Origin: an uncultured Alcanivoracaceae bacterium
GTDB lineage: Bacteria > Pseudomonadota > Gammaproteobacteria > Xanthomonadales > Marinicellaceae
Assembly: GCA_947311585.1 (NCBI GenBank)
Contig: CAMZLQ010000002.1
Span: forward strand, 1-51,405
Direction of reading: 5' to 3'
DNA: 51,405 bases
In this document: one piece after another, positions 39,610-50,395 of the stretch
Position numbering within the stretch: the stretch's first letter is position 1
Layout: every line of letters starts with the position of its first letter
Position numbers and translations under genes: made by a program
The notes under the pieces: model-generated
Told to the model about the DNA's origin: nothing
Databases searched by the model: none
Seen by the model: the letters and a program-made list of their open reading frames with translations, nothing else

Positions 39610-41031
39610 TTAATTCATCTTATGAATTGCACGTTTATCAACACTTAATGCCGCTTCATGTACCGCTTCAGAAAGAGTTGGGTGCGCATGAATAATGCGT
39701 GCCAAATCCTCAGCACAACCTTGAAACTCCATAGTTACTACACATTCAGCAATCAATTCAGATGCGTTGGCACCAACAATATGAGCGCCAAGTAACGTAT
39801 CTGTTTCTTTATCAGCCAACAATTTAACCATACCCTGTGGTTGGTTCATGGCAACAGCTCGACCAATAGCTGCAAACGGGAAAGTGCCGACGTTATATTC
39901 TACGCCTTCATCTTTGAGTTGTTGTTCTGTTTTACCAACCCATGCCATTTCTGGTTCTGTATAGATAACCCAAGGAACAGTATTAAAATCTATATGTCCA
40001 TGTTGACCAGCGATGCGTTCTGCAACGGCAATTCCTTCTTCACTGGCTTTGTGAGCTAGCATAGGGCCACGTACTACATCGCCAATTGCCCAGATGTTAC
40101 TTGCTGTGGTTTGGCATAAGTCATTGACTTGAATTTGACCACGGTCAGTTAATTCAACACCGCAATTTTCACTCAGTAAGTTTTCAGTATTCGATTTACG
40201 ACCCACGGCAACCAATAGCTTATCGAATATTTCTGTGGATTGTTCGCCATTTTTCTCAAAAGTTACTTCGACTTTACCATTGACAATGTTAGCCGCTTTG
40301 ACAAATGTCTTTAAGCGAATATCCATTTTTTGTTTTTTAAATTCGCGTCCAGCCACTTTTGCGATGTCTTTATCTGCTGCGGCGAGTAGTGTGTCCATTG
40401 CTTCAAATATGACTATTTGAGAACCCAAACGCCCCCAAACACTTGCCATTTCAAGTCCGATGACTCCTGCACCAATAATGCCAAGTTTTTTTGGTGTTTC
40501 ATCGATATTCAATGCACCTGCATTATCGACTATTAAATCATTATCAATAGTAACATTTGGAATAGAAAAAGGAGTAGATCCTGTTGCGATAATTATATTT
40601 TTAGCTGTTACTGTGGTGCTTTTTTCACCTTGGGTAAGCTTGACTTGATTATTGCCTAATAAAGTAGCTGTTGCATGGGAAGCCTTAACTTTATTGGCTT
40701 TAAATAATCCCGCAATACCACCGGTAAATTGTTTGACAATGGCATCTTTTCGGCCAATCATTTTATTTACGTCAATCTTTGCATTTTCAAAGCTTATGCC
40801 ATGATTATGGTAATCGTGTTGCATGTGAGCAAAGTTTTTTGAGGAATCAAGCAAGGCTTTTGAAGGAATGCAGCCAACATTTAAGCAGGTTCCACCAAGG
40901 GCTGGTTTGCCATCTTTACCAATAAAATTATCAACACATAAAGTGCTTAAACCCAATTGTGCAGCTCGAATGGCAGCAACGTAGCCACCAGGGCCTCCAC
41001 CAATAACGACGACATCGTATTGTTCTGACAT
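39610..41031 (-). CDS. lpdA: Dihydrolipoyl dehydrogenase
   Basis: MSEQYDVVVIGGGPGGYVAAIRAAQLG; GGTCLNVGCIPSKALL redox disulfide; likely start at 41031. Confidence 0.95.
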   Translation of the reverse strand: MSEQYDVVVIGGGPGGYVAAIRAAQLGLSTLCVDNFIGKDGKPALGGTCLNVGCIPSKALLDSSKNFAHMQHDYHNHGISFENAKIDVNKMIGRKDAIVKQFTGGIAGLFKANKVKASHATATLLGNNQVKLTQGEKSTTVTAKNIIIATGSTPFSIPNVTIDNDLIVDNAGALNIDETPKKLGIIGAGVIGLEMASVWGRLGSQIVIFEAMDTLLAAADKDIAKVAGREFKKQKMDIRLKTFVKAANIVNGKVEVTFEKNGEQSTEIFDKLLVAVGRKSNTENLLSENCGVELTDRGQIQVNDLCQTTASNIWAIGDVVRGPMLAHKASEEGIAVAERIAGQHGHIDFNTVPWVIYTEPEMAWVGKTEQQLKDEGVEYNVGTFPFAAIGRAVAMNQPQGMVKLLADKETDTLLGAHIVGANASELIAECVVTMEFQGCAEDLARIIHAHPTLSEAVHEAALSVDKRAIHKMN

Positions 41032-41041
41032 GTTATTTCTC

Positions 41042-42211
41042 CTAAAGGTTAAGCAATAAACGAGCGGGATCTTCCAACGCGTCTTTGATTGCAACTAAGA
41101 ATAAAACAGCATCCTTTCCATCAATAATACGGTGATCGTAAGTCAAAGCAATATACATCATTGGACGTGCAACAATCTCGCCGTCGAGGACAACTGGGCG
41201 TTGTTTTATTGTGTGCATGCCTAAAATAGCACTTTGTGGTGCATTGAGTATTGGTGTTGACATTAATGAACCGAAAGTTCCTCCATTGGTAATGGTGAAT
41301 GTTCCGCCTTGTAAATCATCCATGCCTAACTTTCCATCGCGTGCGGCAATGGCATAGTCCATGATTTGTCTATCAATATCGGCTAAGCCCATGGTGTCTG
41401 TGTATTTAAGTACTGGCACAACCAAACCACGTGGTGAGGCAACAGCAATACCGATGTGATGATTTTTGTTGTAAATTATATCGGACCCTTCGGTTGCGGC
41501 ATTTATGATTGGAAATTTCTTCAACGCTTCTGTTGCGGCTTTAACAAAGAAGGACATTAGACCCAATTTAACACCATGCTCGGCAATAAATTCTTCTTTG
41601 TATTTCTTACGAATATCCATAACGGCCTGCAAATCAACTTCATTAAAGGAAGTCAACATCGCCGCTGTGGATTGTGCTTCAATCATTCGGTTAGCCACCA
41701 TTTGACGTAAACGACTCATTGGCACACGTTCTGTTGCTGGCGTGTTGGCAACATCTAATGCATTGGGTTTTGTGATTCTTCCACCGCGACCAGTGCCTGT
41801 TATTTGTGATACATCAATGCCGTTTTCACTCATTATTTTACGAGCAGCAGGAGAGGCTCCCGCAGTATTTGTGTTCGTTTGAGGGGTTGGAGCAGCTGCT
41901 GTTGGAGTTGGTGAGGAAGCAGGAGCAGCATCAACTGGTGTAGCACTTTCTTGTGCTACCTCAGCAGGAGCTTCCCCTTCTTCAAATTTCGCCAATACTT
42001 GATCGGATAATACGGTTTCTCCTTCACCTTGGATTATTTCTTTTAAATAACCATCGGCAGGGGCAGGCACTTCTAGTACCACTTTGTCGGTCTCTAAATC
42101 GACAATATTTTCGTCTCTGGCAACAAAATCACCGGGTTGTTTGTGCCATGTGGCAACGGTTGCATCAGCTACTGACTCAGGAAGAACAGGAACTTTAATT
42201 TCAATACTCAT
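41042..42211 (-). CDS. sucB: 2-oxoglutarate dehydrogenase E2, dihydrolipoyllysine succinyltransferase
   Basis: Lipoyl domain ([17 protein letters not shown]), E3-binding and catalytic domain ([15 protein letters not shown]). Confidence 0.95.
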   Translation of the reverse strand: MSIEIKVPVLPESVADATVATWHKQPGDFVARDENIVDLETDKVVLEVPAPADGYLKEIIQGEGETVLSDQVLAKFEEGEAPAEVAQESATPVDAAPASSPTPTAAAPTPQTNTNTAGASPAARKIMSENGIDVSQITGTGRGGRITKPNALDVANTPATERVPMSRLRQMVANRMIEAQSTAAMLTSFNEVDLQAVMDIRKKYKEEFIAEHGVKLGLMSFFVKAATEALKKFPIINAATEGSDIIYNKNHHIGIAVASPRGLVVPVLKYTDTMGLADIDRQIMDYAIAARDGKLGMDDLQGGTFTITNGGTFGSLMSTPILNAPQSAILGMHTIKQRPVVLDGEIVARPMMYIALTYDHRIIDGKDAVLFLVAIKDALEDPARLLLNL

Positions 42212-42214
42212 TTT

Positions 42215-45064
42215 TTACTCCGCATCGATGTTGGAACCACGTTGCCCATTAATGGCTTCGTGAACTAATTGTGTTTGTTGTTTGGCATGTGCTTTTGATG
42301 AACCCACAGCAGGAGAGGGCGAATGCGCTCGTCCAGCATAATGTAAGAACTTATTGCCATGCTTGTGATTTTTAATGCAATATTTTAAATGGTGGCGAAT
42401 TTGGAACCATGCACCTTGATTGATGGGCTCTTCTTGGCACCAGATGAAGACATTGCAATTCTTATAATTGTCTATGTAATTAATTAACAGTTTACGTGGG
42501 AATGGATAGAGTTGTTCTACACGTAAAACAGCGACTTTTTCATTTGGGTTGGCTTCTAACTCATTGATTATGTCATAATAAACTTTGCCCGCACATAAAA
42601 TAACACGTTCGACCTTATCATTTTTTACGCGTCTATCAGGAATAACATTTTGGAACTCTCCCTCCAACAATTGGGATTTGTCGGACGCAGCGCCTTTGTA
42701 TCGCAACAGACTTTTGGGTGTCATAACTATCAAAGGTTTGCGGACTTTTCGTAACATTTGTCTGCGCAACATATGAAACATTTGAGCTGGGGTTGATGGT
42801 ATGCACACTTGCATGTTATTAACCGCACACAATTGTAAATACCGTTCTAAACGAGCTGATGAATGCTCCGGCCCCTGACCCTCAAAACCATGAGGTAAGA
42901 ACATAACCAGTCCACAAAAACGTCCCCATTTGGCTTCTCCAGAGGAAATGAATTGATCAATAACAACTTGTGCACCATTAGCAAAATCACCAAATTGTGC
43001 TTCCCATACAATCAAAGCGTTGGGTTCGGATGTTGAATAACCGTATTCAAAAGCCAAGACAGCCTCTTCAGATAAGACGGAATTAATGATAGAAATGCGC
43101 GCTTTGTCTTTTTCTAAACTTTTAAGTGGCATATAGGATTCATCTTGAGTAACATTATGAATCACTGCATGGCGATGGAAAAAAGTACCGCGTTGTGAAT
43201 CTTGCCCATCAATCCTGATTTGATAGCCGTCATTTAAAATGCTTGCATAAGCCATGGTTTCTGCAAAGCCCCAATCCATTTTCAACTCACCATCCATCAT
43301 TTTCACACGATCTTGGTAGATTTTTTTAATGCGGTTATGGGGTTTAAAATGTTCAGGAATTGCAGTGATTGCCTTCGAAAAACGTGCAAATTGTTCTGTA
43401 TTTATAGTGGTATCAACCTTATCAGACAGGTGTCCGCCAATATAAGGAGACCAGTCTACATGGTACTCGTCTTTGACCATGGCTTTAGAGAGTTCAACAA
43501 CAGGGCGACCTTCATCCAGTGAATCGCGGTAACCTTCGACTAAAATTTCTGCGTGCTCTTTAAATATGACTCCCTGGGCTATTAATTTGTCCGCATAAAT
43601 TTGACGTGGAGACGGGTGTTTTTTAATTATCTTATACATAATAGGTTGAGTTGCAGAAGGCTCATCCGCTTCATTATGACCATGTTTGCGGTAACACACC
43701 AAATCAATTACCACATCTTTGTGAAACTTCTTTCGGAAATCTGCCGCTATTTTGGTAATATAAGCAACCGCTTCGGGATCATCTCCATTAACATGAAAAA
43801 TGGGTGCCTGCACCATTTTGGCAACTTCGGTACAATAACCAATAGTGTCTTGGTCTAAAGCATGAGTGGTAGTAAATCCAATTTGGTTGTTGATCACAAT
43901 ATGTATAGTTCCGCCAACGAAATAACCCTCATCTTGTGACATGTTAAACAATTCCATGTTAACACCTTGTCCTTCAATGGCGGCATCACCATGAATTAAG
44001 ACGGGTAACACTTGCTTACCAAAAACGTCATTATTACGTCTGAATTGGCGTGCTTTAGCCGAGCCCAATACCACTGGGTTGATGATTTCTAAGTGAGATG
44101 GATTAAACGCTAATGCGACATGCACATCGCCCGCTTCGGTAGGTATGTCAGAAGAAAAGCCCATGTGGTATTTGACATCGCCAGAATTAACATTGTCGTA
44201 TTCTTTATCATAAATACCATCAAATTCTTTGAATAAATCTTGAGCAGATTTGCCCAAAGTATTAACCAGAACATTCAAGCGTCCACGATGAGCCATTCCG
44301 ATAACAATTTCTTTAATGCCTTGTTTTCCAGCATGCAAAATAAGTTCGTTTAGCTGAGGAATGAGTGAATCGCCACCTTCAAGTGAAAAACGTTTTTGAC
44401 CCACATATTTGGTGTGAAGGTAACGTTCCATGCCCTCTGCTTTAGTGAGCTCCTCCAGTAAACGGTGTTTTTCATCTTCATTTATAGGAAACTTGTCTTG
44501 TACTGACTCAATGCGTTGCTGAATCCATTCACGTTGTTCAATGTCATTAATATGCATATACTCATAACCAACATGTTTGGTGTAAGTGTTTTTAAGTACA
44601 GCAATAATATCCTTAAGTTTCATGCGATTATCTGCAACAAGAGACCCTGTTGAAAAGGTTGTTTCCATATCCGAATCAACTAAATTATGATAGCTGGGAT
44701 CCAAATCAGAAACGGCAGGACGAGGGCGGTAATGTATTGGATCAACATCCGCTTGTTTATGCCCTGCCACACGATAGGAGTTAATTAAACGCAGTACAGC
44801 CGCTTCTTTTTGCATGTCTTCGGCGGAATGAATAGCCGATTCTGCCATAGGTGGCAACTGTGCTGCGGCTTCAAATTGCTCGAGAATAGGTAAATGACGT
44901 ATATCTTTACCTGTGTTATCGGTTAATTTATCAAAAACTGCTTGCAGTTCCTTTGATACGCTGTTTCTATCGACCAAATAATCATCATAAAACGATTCGA
45001 GCCAACTCGAATTAGTACCAAAAAATGGCGAAGACTGTTGTTGTGTTTTTATCCAAGATGTCAC
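42215..45064 (-). CDS. sucA: 2-oxoglutarate dehydrogenase E1 component
   Basis: 949 aa; RFSLEGGDSLIPQL, GMAHRGRLNVLVNTLGK, HGDAAIEGQGVNMELFNMS, HGFEGQGPEHSSARLERYLQL. Confidence 0.96.
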   Translation of the reverse strand: MTSWIKTQQQSSPFFGTNSSWLESFYDDYLVDRNSVSKELQAVFDKLTDNTGKDIRHLPILEQFEAAAQLPPMAESAIHSAEDMQKEAAVLRLINSYRVAGHKQADVDPIHYRPRPAVSDLDPSYHNLVDSDMETTFSTGSLVADNRMKLKDIIAVLKNTYTKHVGYEYMHINDIEQREWIQQRIESVQDKFPINEDEKHRLLEELTKAEGMERYLHTKYVGQKRFSLEGGDSLIPQLNELILHAGKQGIKEIVIGMAHRGRLNVLVNTLGKSAQDLFKEFDGIYDKEYDNVNSGDVKYHMGFSSDIPTEAGDVHVALAFNPSHLEIINPVVLGSAKARQFRRNNDVFGKQVLPVLIHGDAAIEGQGVNMELFNMSQDEGYFVGGTIHIVINNQIGFTTTHALDQDTIGYCTEVAKMVQAPIFHVNGDDPEAVAYITKIAADFRKKFHKDVVIDLVCYRKHGHNEADEPSATQPIMYKIIKKHPSPRQIYADKLIAQGVIFKEHAEILVEGYRDSLDEGRPVVELSKAMVKDEYHVDWSPYIGGHLSDKVDTTINTEQFARFSKAITAIPEHFKPHNRIKKIYQDRVKMMDGELKMDWGFAETMAYASILNDGYQIRIDGQDSQRGTFFHRHAVIHNVTQDESYMPLKSLEKDKARISIINSVLSEEAVLAFEYGYSTSEPNALIVWEAQFGDFANGAQVVIDQFISSGEAKWGRFCGLVMFLPHGFEGQGPEHSSARLERYLQLCAVNNMQVCIPSTPAQMFHMLRRQMLRKVRKPLIVMTPKSLLRYKGAASDKSQLLEGEFQNVIPDRRVKNDKVERVILCAGKVYYDIINELEANPNEKVAVLRVEQLYPFPRKLLINYIDNYKNCNVFIWCQEEPINQGAWFQIRHHLKYCIKNHKHGNKFLHYAGRAHSPSPAVGSSKAHAKQQTQLVHEAINGQRGSNIDAE

Positions 45065-45141
45065 TTTATTGCCCTGTTTACAGAAAAGTTTTCAAAAGGC
45101 TATTATAACCAAATAAAAGATAGGATTAATCAAAAAGAGAT

Positions 45142-46749
45142 TTAATTGCAAAAATAATCCGATAATTCATCAGAAAAATAAATAAGGGCATTTTTGATTG
45201 GTAATGGGATTCCTCCACCGTGTGCACACAAAGAGCCTTGTTCTAAAGTATTGAGTAAATCAGTAAATAATTCTGCATCAATTTTTTGTTTATTTTTAAT
45301 TGCATTAAGCAATAATTCTTCACCTCTTTTGGTGCCTAATCGACAAGGAAAGCATTTGCCACAACTTTCATAAGCAGCAAATTCAAATAGGTGGTGCAGG
45401 TATTTAATCATTGGAAAATCAACAGGAATGCCGACAACAGAAGCATGACCCAGCAAAAAACCATTATTAGAAAAAGATTCAAAATCTAGTTGTAAGTCAT
45501 TGATTTTATTGATTGGAATGATGCCACCTAGCGGGCCTCCAATTTGCAATGCTTTAATGTCTTTTGCAAAACCACCGCCACATTGTTCAAAAACATCAAG
45601 TAATGTTCTACCCATTTCCACTTCATAAATGCCTGGATGAGTAAAACAGGAATCCAGTGAAATCAATTTGGTTCCTTTAGATTTATCTGTGCCAATTGCG
45701 TTATAAAATTTGCCTCCTTTTGTGGTGATGCTGTAGAGACAGGCTAAGGTTTCCACGTTGTTGACAACCGTGGGTTTATTAAAGAGCCCTTGTTGAGTCG
45801 GGAAGGGTGGACGCACACGAACTTCAGGTCGTTGACCTTCGATAGAATTAATTAAAGCGGTTTCTTCACCACAAATATAAGCCCCTTGTGCTGAGATAAT
45901 TTTAAATTTAAAGTCAAAATTTATTGATTCAATATAAGGGGCAAGTTGTTCTATGTTGTTTTTGATGGTTGCGATTGACTCAGGGTATTCTGCACGAATG
46001 TAAAGTATTCCATGGTCAGCACCGATTATATAAGCCGAAGCCAAAATACCAAATAAGACCAAAAGAGGTTGCTGTTCTAATAAATACCGATCCGAATAAG
46101 CACCCGCATCGCCTTCATCGGCATTGCAGATGATGTACTTTTGATCTGATTCAGCATTCATTGCTGAATCCAGTTTAAAGCTTATGGGAAACCCTGCACC
46201 ACCTCGACCTCGCAAACTGGATATTTTGAGCTCTCCAAGAATCTCATTTTTGCCTTCAGTCATTAAGGCGTCAAAAGCGTTTATAAATTGGTCAATACTA
46301 ATGGCTTTTCCTGTCAAAATTTGCGTACCTAAATTTCCAACCCTGTAATTATCTTTTACGGTATTTTTATTATCCATAACAACATTAATTTCAGCAGAAT
46401 CCAACCCTGAATAATTGCGACCTTGGTAATGGAAAGCTGAGTTTTCATGGCAACGACCCAAGCAAGTCATGTGCCCAATTTGGGATGAGTCAAAATGTTG
46501 TTCTAAGTGTTGTGTTAATTGTTTTTGTGTACCCGCACACAAACAAGCCGAACCATTGCAGACATACACTTTTTTATCTCTATTTTCTGCTTTTAGAAAA
46601 TCGTAAAAACTCACTGCACCATTGACCGAAGCTTTGCCAATTAAAAATTCGCGTGCAACTGCCTCTGTGTCAGGATTATTAGCGAAGCTTTCAAATAAGT
46701 TATCATCTAAACCCTTACGAGCCGATAGTTCGGAAATGTTTTTTGACAT
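45142..46749 (-). CDS. Fused NuoE/NuoF-type NAD-linked subunit (FdsB-like formate dehydrogenase beta subunit)
   Basis: N-terminal 2Fe-2S motif (VCNGSACLCAG...CLGRC); NuoF core (SSLRGRGGAGFPISFK, NADEGDAGAYSDR, GEETALINSIEG); 4Fe-4S motif ESCGKCFPCRLG. Confidence 0.85.
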   Translation of the reverse strand: MSKNISELSARKGLDDNLFESFANNPDTEAVAREFLIGKASVNGAVSFYDFLKAENRDKKVYVCNGSACLCAGTQKQLTQHLEQHFDSSQIGHMTCLGRCHENSAFHYQGRNYSGLDSAEINVVMDNKNTVKDNYRVGNLGTQILTGKAISIDQFINAFDALMTEGKNEILGELKISSLRGRGGAGFPISFKLDSAMNAESDQKYIICNADEGDAGAYSDRYLLEQQPLLVLFGILASAYIIGADHGILYIRAEYPESIATIKNNIEQLAPYIESINFDFKFKIISAQGAYICGEETALINSIEGQRPEVRVRPPFPTQQGLFNKPTVVNNVETLACLYSITTKGGKFYNAIGTDKSKGTKLISLDSCFTHPGIYEVEMGRTLLDVFEQCGGGFAKDIKALQIGGPLGGIIPINKINDLQLDFESFSNNGFLLGHASVVGIPVDFPMIKYLHHLFEFAAYESCGKCFPCRLGTKRGEELLLNAIKNKQKIDAELFTDLLNTLEQGSLCAHGGGIPLPIKNALIYFSDELSDYFCN

Positions 46750-46892
46750 TGGATAAGTTGGGTCTTAAATAGTTATATTAAAGTTTCTATTATAACAATA
46801 GAGTTTCTAATTCTAAACTTGAAAATGGAATTATATTGACAATTTAAAAGTGTTACCTTAATGTAAGGAAAGATTCAACTAAAGAGAATGCT

Positions 46893-47036
46893 ATGAATGC
46901 ATCAACTTTAACAACAAAAGAACAGGTAACAATTCCCAAAAATGCAAGGGATTTGTTGAAAGTAGAAAAAGGAGATAGAGTTGAATCATTTATCAACAGG
47001 GAAGAATATTTGTTAATTAATCATTTGGTTGTGTGA
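46893..47036 (+). CDS. Short AbrB/MazE-type antitoxin-like protein (not in ORF track)
   Basis: Reads MNASTLTTKEQVTIPKNARDLLKVEKGDRVESFINREEYLLINHLVV* (47 aa), matching SpoVT/AbrB domain text. Confidence 0.7.
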   Translation: MNASTLTTKEQVTIPKNARDLLKVEKGDRVESFINREEYLLINHLVV

Positions 47037-47316
47037 ATTCGTTTGGGTTATGAAACAATGTTGTAACTCTTTAAAACTAAAAATAGTTAAAATTATTGCG
47101 ATGATATTATCAACCGATTTATTTAAAATACAAAATTCTCAAGTAATAAGGCATGCTTTAAAAGAATATAAAAAAGGTGGTGCAGATTTTGCAGATTATG
47201 TGGTGGGAAGAATTAATAATTATAATCAATGGAAGTACACTATAATATTTGATAAAAAAGCAAGTTTGTTGAATTCATTTGAACTGCTTGCTGTAAACTC
47301 TGAGGGTCTTTATTAA
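47029..47316 (+). pseudogene. C-terminal remnant of a PIN-domain (VapC-like) toxin
   Basis: VIRHALKEYKKGGADFADYVVGRINNYNQWKYTIIFDKKASLLNSFELL matches the PIN C-terminal half (DFaD..., TFDkkA). The N-terminal half with the first catalytic Asp is not recognisable. Confidence 0.65.
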
Positions 47317-47936
47317 TGAAAAATATTTCTTCAACTCTGCGACTAATTTTGATTTTATGCATACCTGCTGTTTATTCTAAGTCCTTTGTTGCTTTAGATG
47401 TTGATTTAAAAGAATATATAGCAGAAGTCTCACCTTATATAAAACAGTATCCTCCACATTTTAAGAGTAAAAAACAACAAAAAAAAATAACCAAAAAAAC
47501 TAAAAAAATAATTAGGAAGTTAAATAAACTGGACTTGAGTAAAGAGAATTCAGGTGATTTTTTAATTGATGCAGCACAAATTTATGCAATGGCACATAAT
47601 TTAGATTTGGGAACTGGGTCAAAAGCAAGAGAAACCTTTGTTTTAGCTCTTAAATTGCAACCTGATAACAGTAAGGCTAATTATTTATATGGTATGTTCT
47701 TAATTTCTACCAACTTATATCAGTTAGAAAGTGAAAAATATTTACAAAAAGCCTATTCTTTAGGTATAGAAGATGCATTGTTTTCTTTGGGGATTTTGGA
47801 GTTAGGCAAAGGAAATAAGAAAAAGGGGATTAGTCTTTTAGAAGAATATTTAAAAAAGAATCCAGATAATTCTTATACCAAGAAACTAATAGATGCCGCC
47901 AAAACAAACAAAATAAAGTTTAATAAAAGCAAATGA
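47316..47936 (+). CDS. Exported TPR-like protein
   Basis: Signal peptide MKNISSTLRLILILCIPAVYS; TPR-like helices (ARETFVLALKLQPDNSKANYLYGMFLI). Confidence 0.65.
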   Translation: MKNISSTLRLILILCIPAVYSKSFVALDVDLKEYIAEVSPYIKQYPPHFKSKKQQKKITKKTKKIIRKLNKLDLSKENSGDFLIDAAQIYAMAHNLDLGTGSKARETFVLALKLQPDNSKANYLYGMFLISTNLYQLESEKYLQKAYSLGIEDALFSLGILELGKGNKKKGISLLEEYLKKNPDNSYTKKLIDAAKTNKIKFNKSK

Positions 47937-48751
47937 CATGTATTTCTATATTAAAATTTGAGGTTATCAAACACACCCCGCAAAGAGTAACTAAACTACA
48001 AGATTCAATCGCTATTGAATCTCCATTAGAAATACGTCTTGGTCACGATAAGGATAGTTTTCAAACCCTTGCTATTACCTTATGCTCACCTGACGAAATT
48101 GAAGATTTGGTTTATGGTCAATTATACAGTGAAGGCATTATCACCCAATGCAGTGATGTATTAAGTATTCAGGTGTTTGATAATGAACTGGGCTTAATTG
48201 CAGAGGTAATTCTATTAAAATCAATAGCTTATAATAAATACTTAAATAAACGTCACGGTATGATTCATGCCAGTTGTGGGGTTTGCGGAAAAACTGAAAT
48301 TGATGATTTACTAACCTTTCAATACACAAAAAACAAACAGCCAATTAAAAGCTTATCCATACGCGAAATTTGCATGTTACCTGAAAAACTTTGCCAATCT
48401 CAGCTCGCCTTTAAAGAAACAGGTGGCGTGCATGCTTGTGCTTTGTTTGATGAAACAGGAGAATTGTTGTTGCTTAAAGAAGATGTCGGGCGGCACAATG
48501 CTTTGGATAAATTAATTGGTCGAGCCTTGTTGCAAAAATTATTGCCATTATCCAATAAAACGATACTGCTTAGTGGGCGAGTTAGCTTTGAATTGGTGCA
48601 TAAAGCATTGATTTCGGGAGTTACAACTCTTGCTGCCATTGGTGCACCTTCGTCCTTAAGTATTGAGATTGCGCAGGCAAATAATTTACGGTTACTTGGT
48701 TTTGTGAAAAACACTGGTTTTAATGAATATTGCAATGGTAAAATAAGGTAA
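47933..48751 (+). CDS. fdhD: Formate dehydrogenase accessory sulfurtransferase
   Basis: 272 aa; HASCGVCGK, FKETGGVHACALFD, KEDVGRHNALDKLIG, LLSGRVSFELVHKALISG. Confidence 0.94.
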   Translation: MTCISILKFEVIKHTPQRVTKLQDSIAIESPLEIRLGHDKDSFQTLAITLCSPDEIEDLVYGQLYSEGIITQCSDVLSIQVFDNELGLIAEVILLKSIAYNKYLNKRHGMIHASCGVCGKTEIDDLLTFQYTKNKQPIKSLSIREICMLPEKLCQSQLAFKETGGVHACALFDETGELLLLKEDVGRHNALDKLIGRALLQKLLPLSNKTILLSGRVSFELVHKALISGVTTLAAIGAPSSLSIEIAQANNLRLLGFVKNTGFNEYCNGKIR

Positions 48752-49332
48752 TGAAATTACAAATTAAATTGATAGTTGTTTTACTGATTGTAAGTGCTTG
48801 GGTTGATGCACAACCTCGTGTGCGACCTGATAACTGGGCTCAGCTCATTATTAATGCAGAATTGGAAAATTTTTACCGAGTCTCTGACAAGCTTTACCGC
48901 AGTGAACAACCCGATAAGAAAGCTTTTAAAGAATTACAAAGCATGGGCATTACGCAAGTGCTAAATTTACGCAAGCACCATACTGACAGGGATGAAGGCA
49001 GAAATACTGCAATTAAACTTTATCACTTGCGTATGAGTGCTCGAAAGCTAACAGAATCTCAAGTATTTGATGCACTTAAAGTTATAAAAGAATCCCAAGG
49101 TCCAATTCTTATTCATTGCTGGCATGGTTCGGATAGAACCGGGGTTGTTGCAGCGGCTTACCGCATGGTCTTTCAGAATTGGACTGCTGCTCAAGCCATT
49201 GATGAGTTTAAAAATGGTGGTTTTGGTTATCATGAGTGGGCATTTCCCAATTTAGAAGAGCTGCTCAATCAGTTAAATGTAAAAAAAATACAAACGGCAT
49301 TAGCTTTAAATCTAAAAAACACTCAGAAGTAA
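48751..49332 (+). CDS. Exported dual-specificity/tyrosine phosphatase-like protein
   Basis: Signal peptide; LYRSEQPDKKAFKELQSMGITQVLNLR; P-loop HCWHGSDRTG. Confidence 0.85.
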   Translation: MKLQIKLIVVLLIVSAWVDAQPRVRPDNWAQLIINAELENFYRVSDKLYRSEQPDKKAFKELQSMGITQVLNLRKHHTDRDEGRNTAIKLYHLRMSARKLTESQVFDALKVIKESQGPILIHCWHGSDRTGVVAAAYRMVFQNWTAAQAIDEFKNGGFGYHEWAFPNLEELLNQLNVKKIQTALALNLKNTQK

Positions 49333-49339
49333 TATAACT

Positions 49340-50017
49340 ATGTTTGAAAAAATAAAACAAAAAATACAGCAATCCATTGAAAATGCTATCGATTTACAAC
49401 AAAAAAAACAAGCAAAATTAGCCGAACATTATAATGATGAAATCGCATCCAAAACCCAATGGTCAGCCTTAAAAAAAGGAGGGACAAACTTTAAAACACA
49501 CAAGCTAGTTCAACAATCTTCAAGCGTGTTAAAATACCAATTATCAACTGGAGGTCTATTGTTTATCGGTGTATTTGGACTGATTGGGGCAGGTGTTATG
49601 ATTGCAGGATTATATGTGTTATTCACCACTTCTGAAATGTCGAGTTTATTTTTGGTGCTTTTTGGCTTAATTTTTTTTAGCGTTGCTGTTGTGATGTATT
49701 TGACCATGGGAAAACCAATCTATTTAGATCGTTCAATCGGCATGATGTATAAGGGCAACAACCCGCCTAAACTTTCAGGAATGCAAGATGAAAATGATAA
49801 CGTGTACCTTAACAATATCCATGCTGTTCAAATTATAAAAGAATACGTGCGCTCGAATAAAAGCAGTTATTACAGTTACGAAATAAACTTAGTCATGAAA
49901 GACGCAACTCGGGTTAATGTTATTGATTTTGGCAATTATAAACAGATTAAAAAAGACGCTAAAATTATTTCACAATTTTTAGTTAAACCCCTTTGGGATT
50001 CGGTTGAATTAAGTTAG
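49340..50017 (+). CDS. Membrane protein of unknown function
   Basis: 225 aa; amphipathic N-terminus, two TM segments. Confidence 0.6.
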   Translation: MFEKIKQKIQQSIENAIDLQQKKQAKLAEHYNDEIASKTQWSALKKGGTNFKTHKLVQQSSSVLKYQLSTGGLLFIGVFGLIGAGVMIAGLYVLFTTSEMSSLFLVLFGLIFFSVAVVMYLTMGKPIYLDRSIGMMYKGNNPPKLSGMQDENDNVYLNNIHAVQIIKEYVRSNKSSYYSYEINLVMKDATRVNVIDFGNYKQIKKDAKIISQFLVKPLWDSVELS

Positions 50018-50027
50018 GGTTAATCAA

Positions 50028-50333
50028 TTATTCAACCAGAACAATATAGCTTAAATAGATACCAAGTGGAAGCAAAACAAGGTAGATATTAATTGCTTTT
50101 TGGTAGGATTTTTTTAAATTTTTATCTTCAATATTAACGCGCATGCTGTTAAGCCAAATTAATTCCATTATTTGTAAAAATACCACTAATAAAATAAAAA
50201 CAGTAGAAAATATACCGAGCAGATAGGCCCAATCTTCACCCTTGAAAAAATAGGCAACAGTTGCTGTAATAATGGCAATGATGATAAAAATCATTAAGGC
50301 TGTACGTAGTGGTGTAAAGGCTGTTTGTGTCAT
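50028..50333 (-). CDS. Small membrane protein of unknown function
   Basis: 101 aa with about three TM segments. Confidence 0.55.
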   Translation of the reverse strand: MTQTAFTPLRTALMIFIIIAIITATVAYFFKGEDWAYLLGIFSTVFILLVVFLQIMELIWLNSMRVNIEDKNLKKSYQKAINIYLVLLPLGIYLSYIVLVE

Positions 50334-50395
50334 TTAATTAATATAATCAGAGTAAGCGCAAATCTTAACACAGTATAATCAAATTGTGAAAAGGC

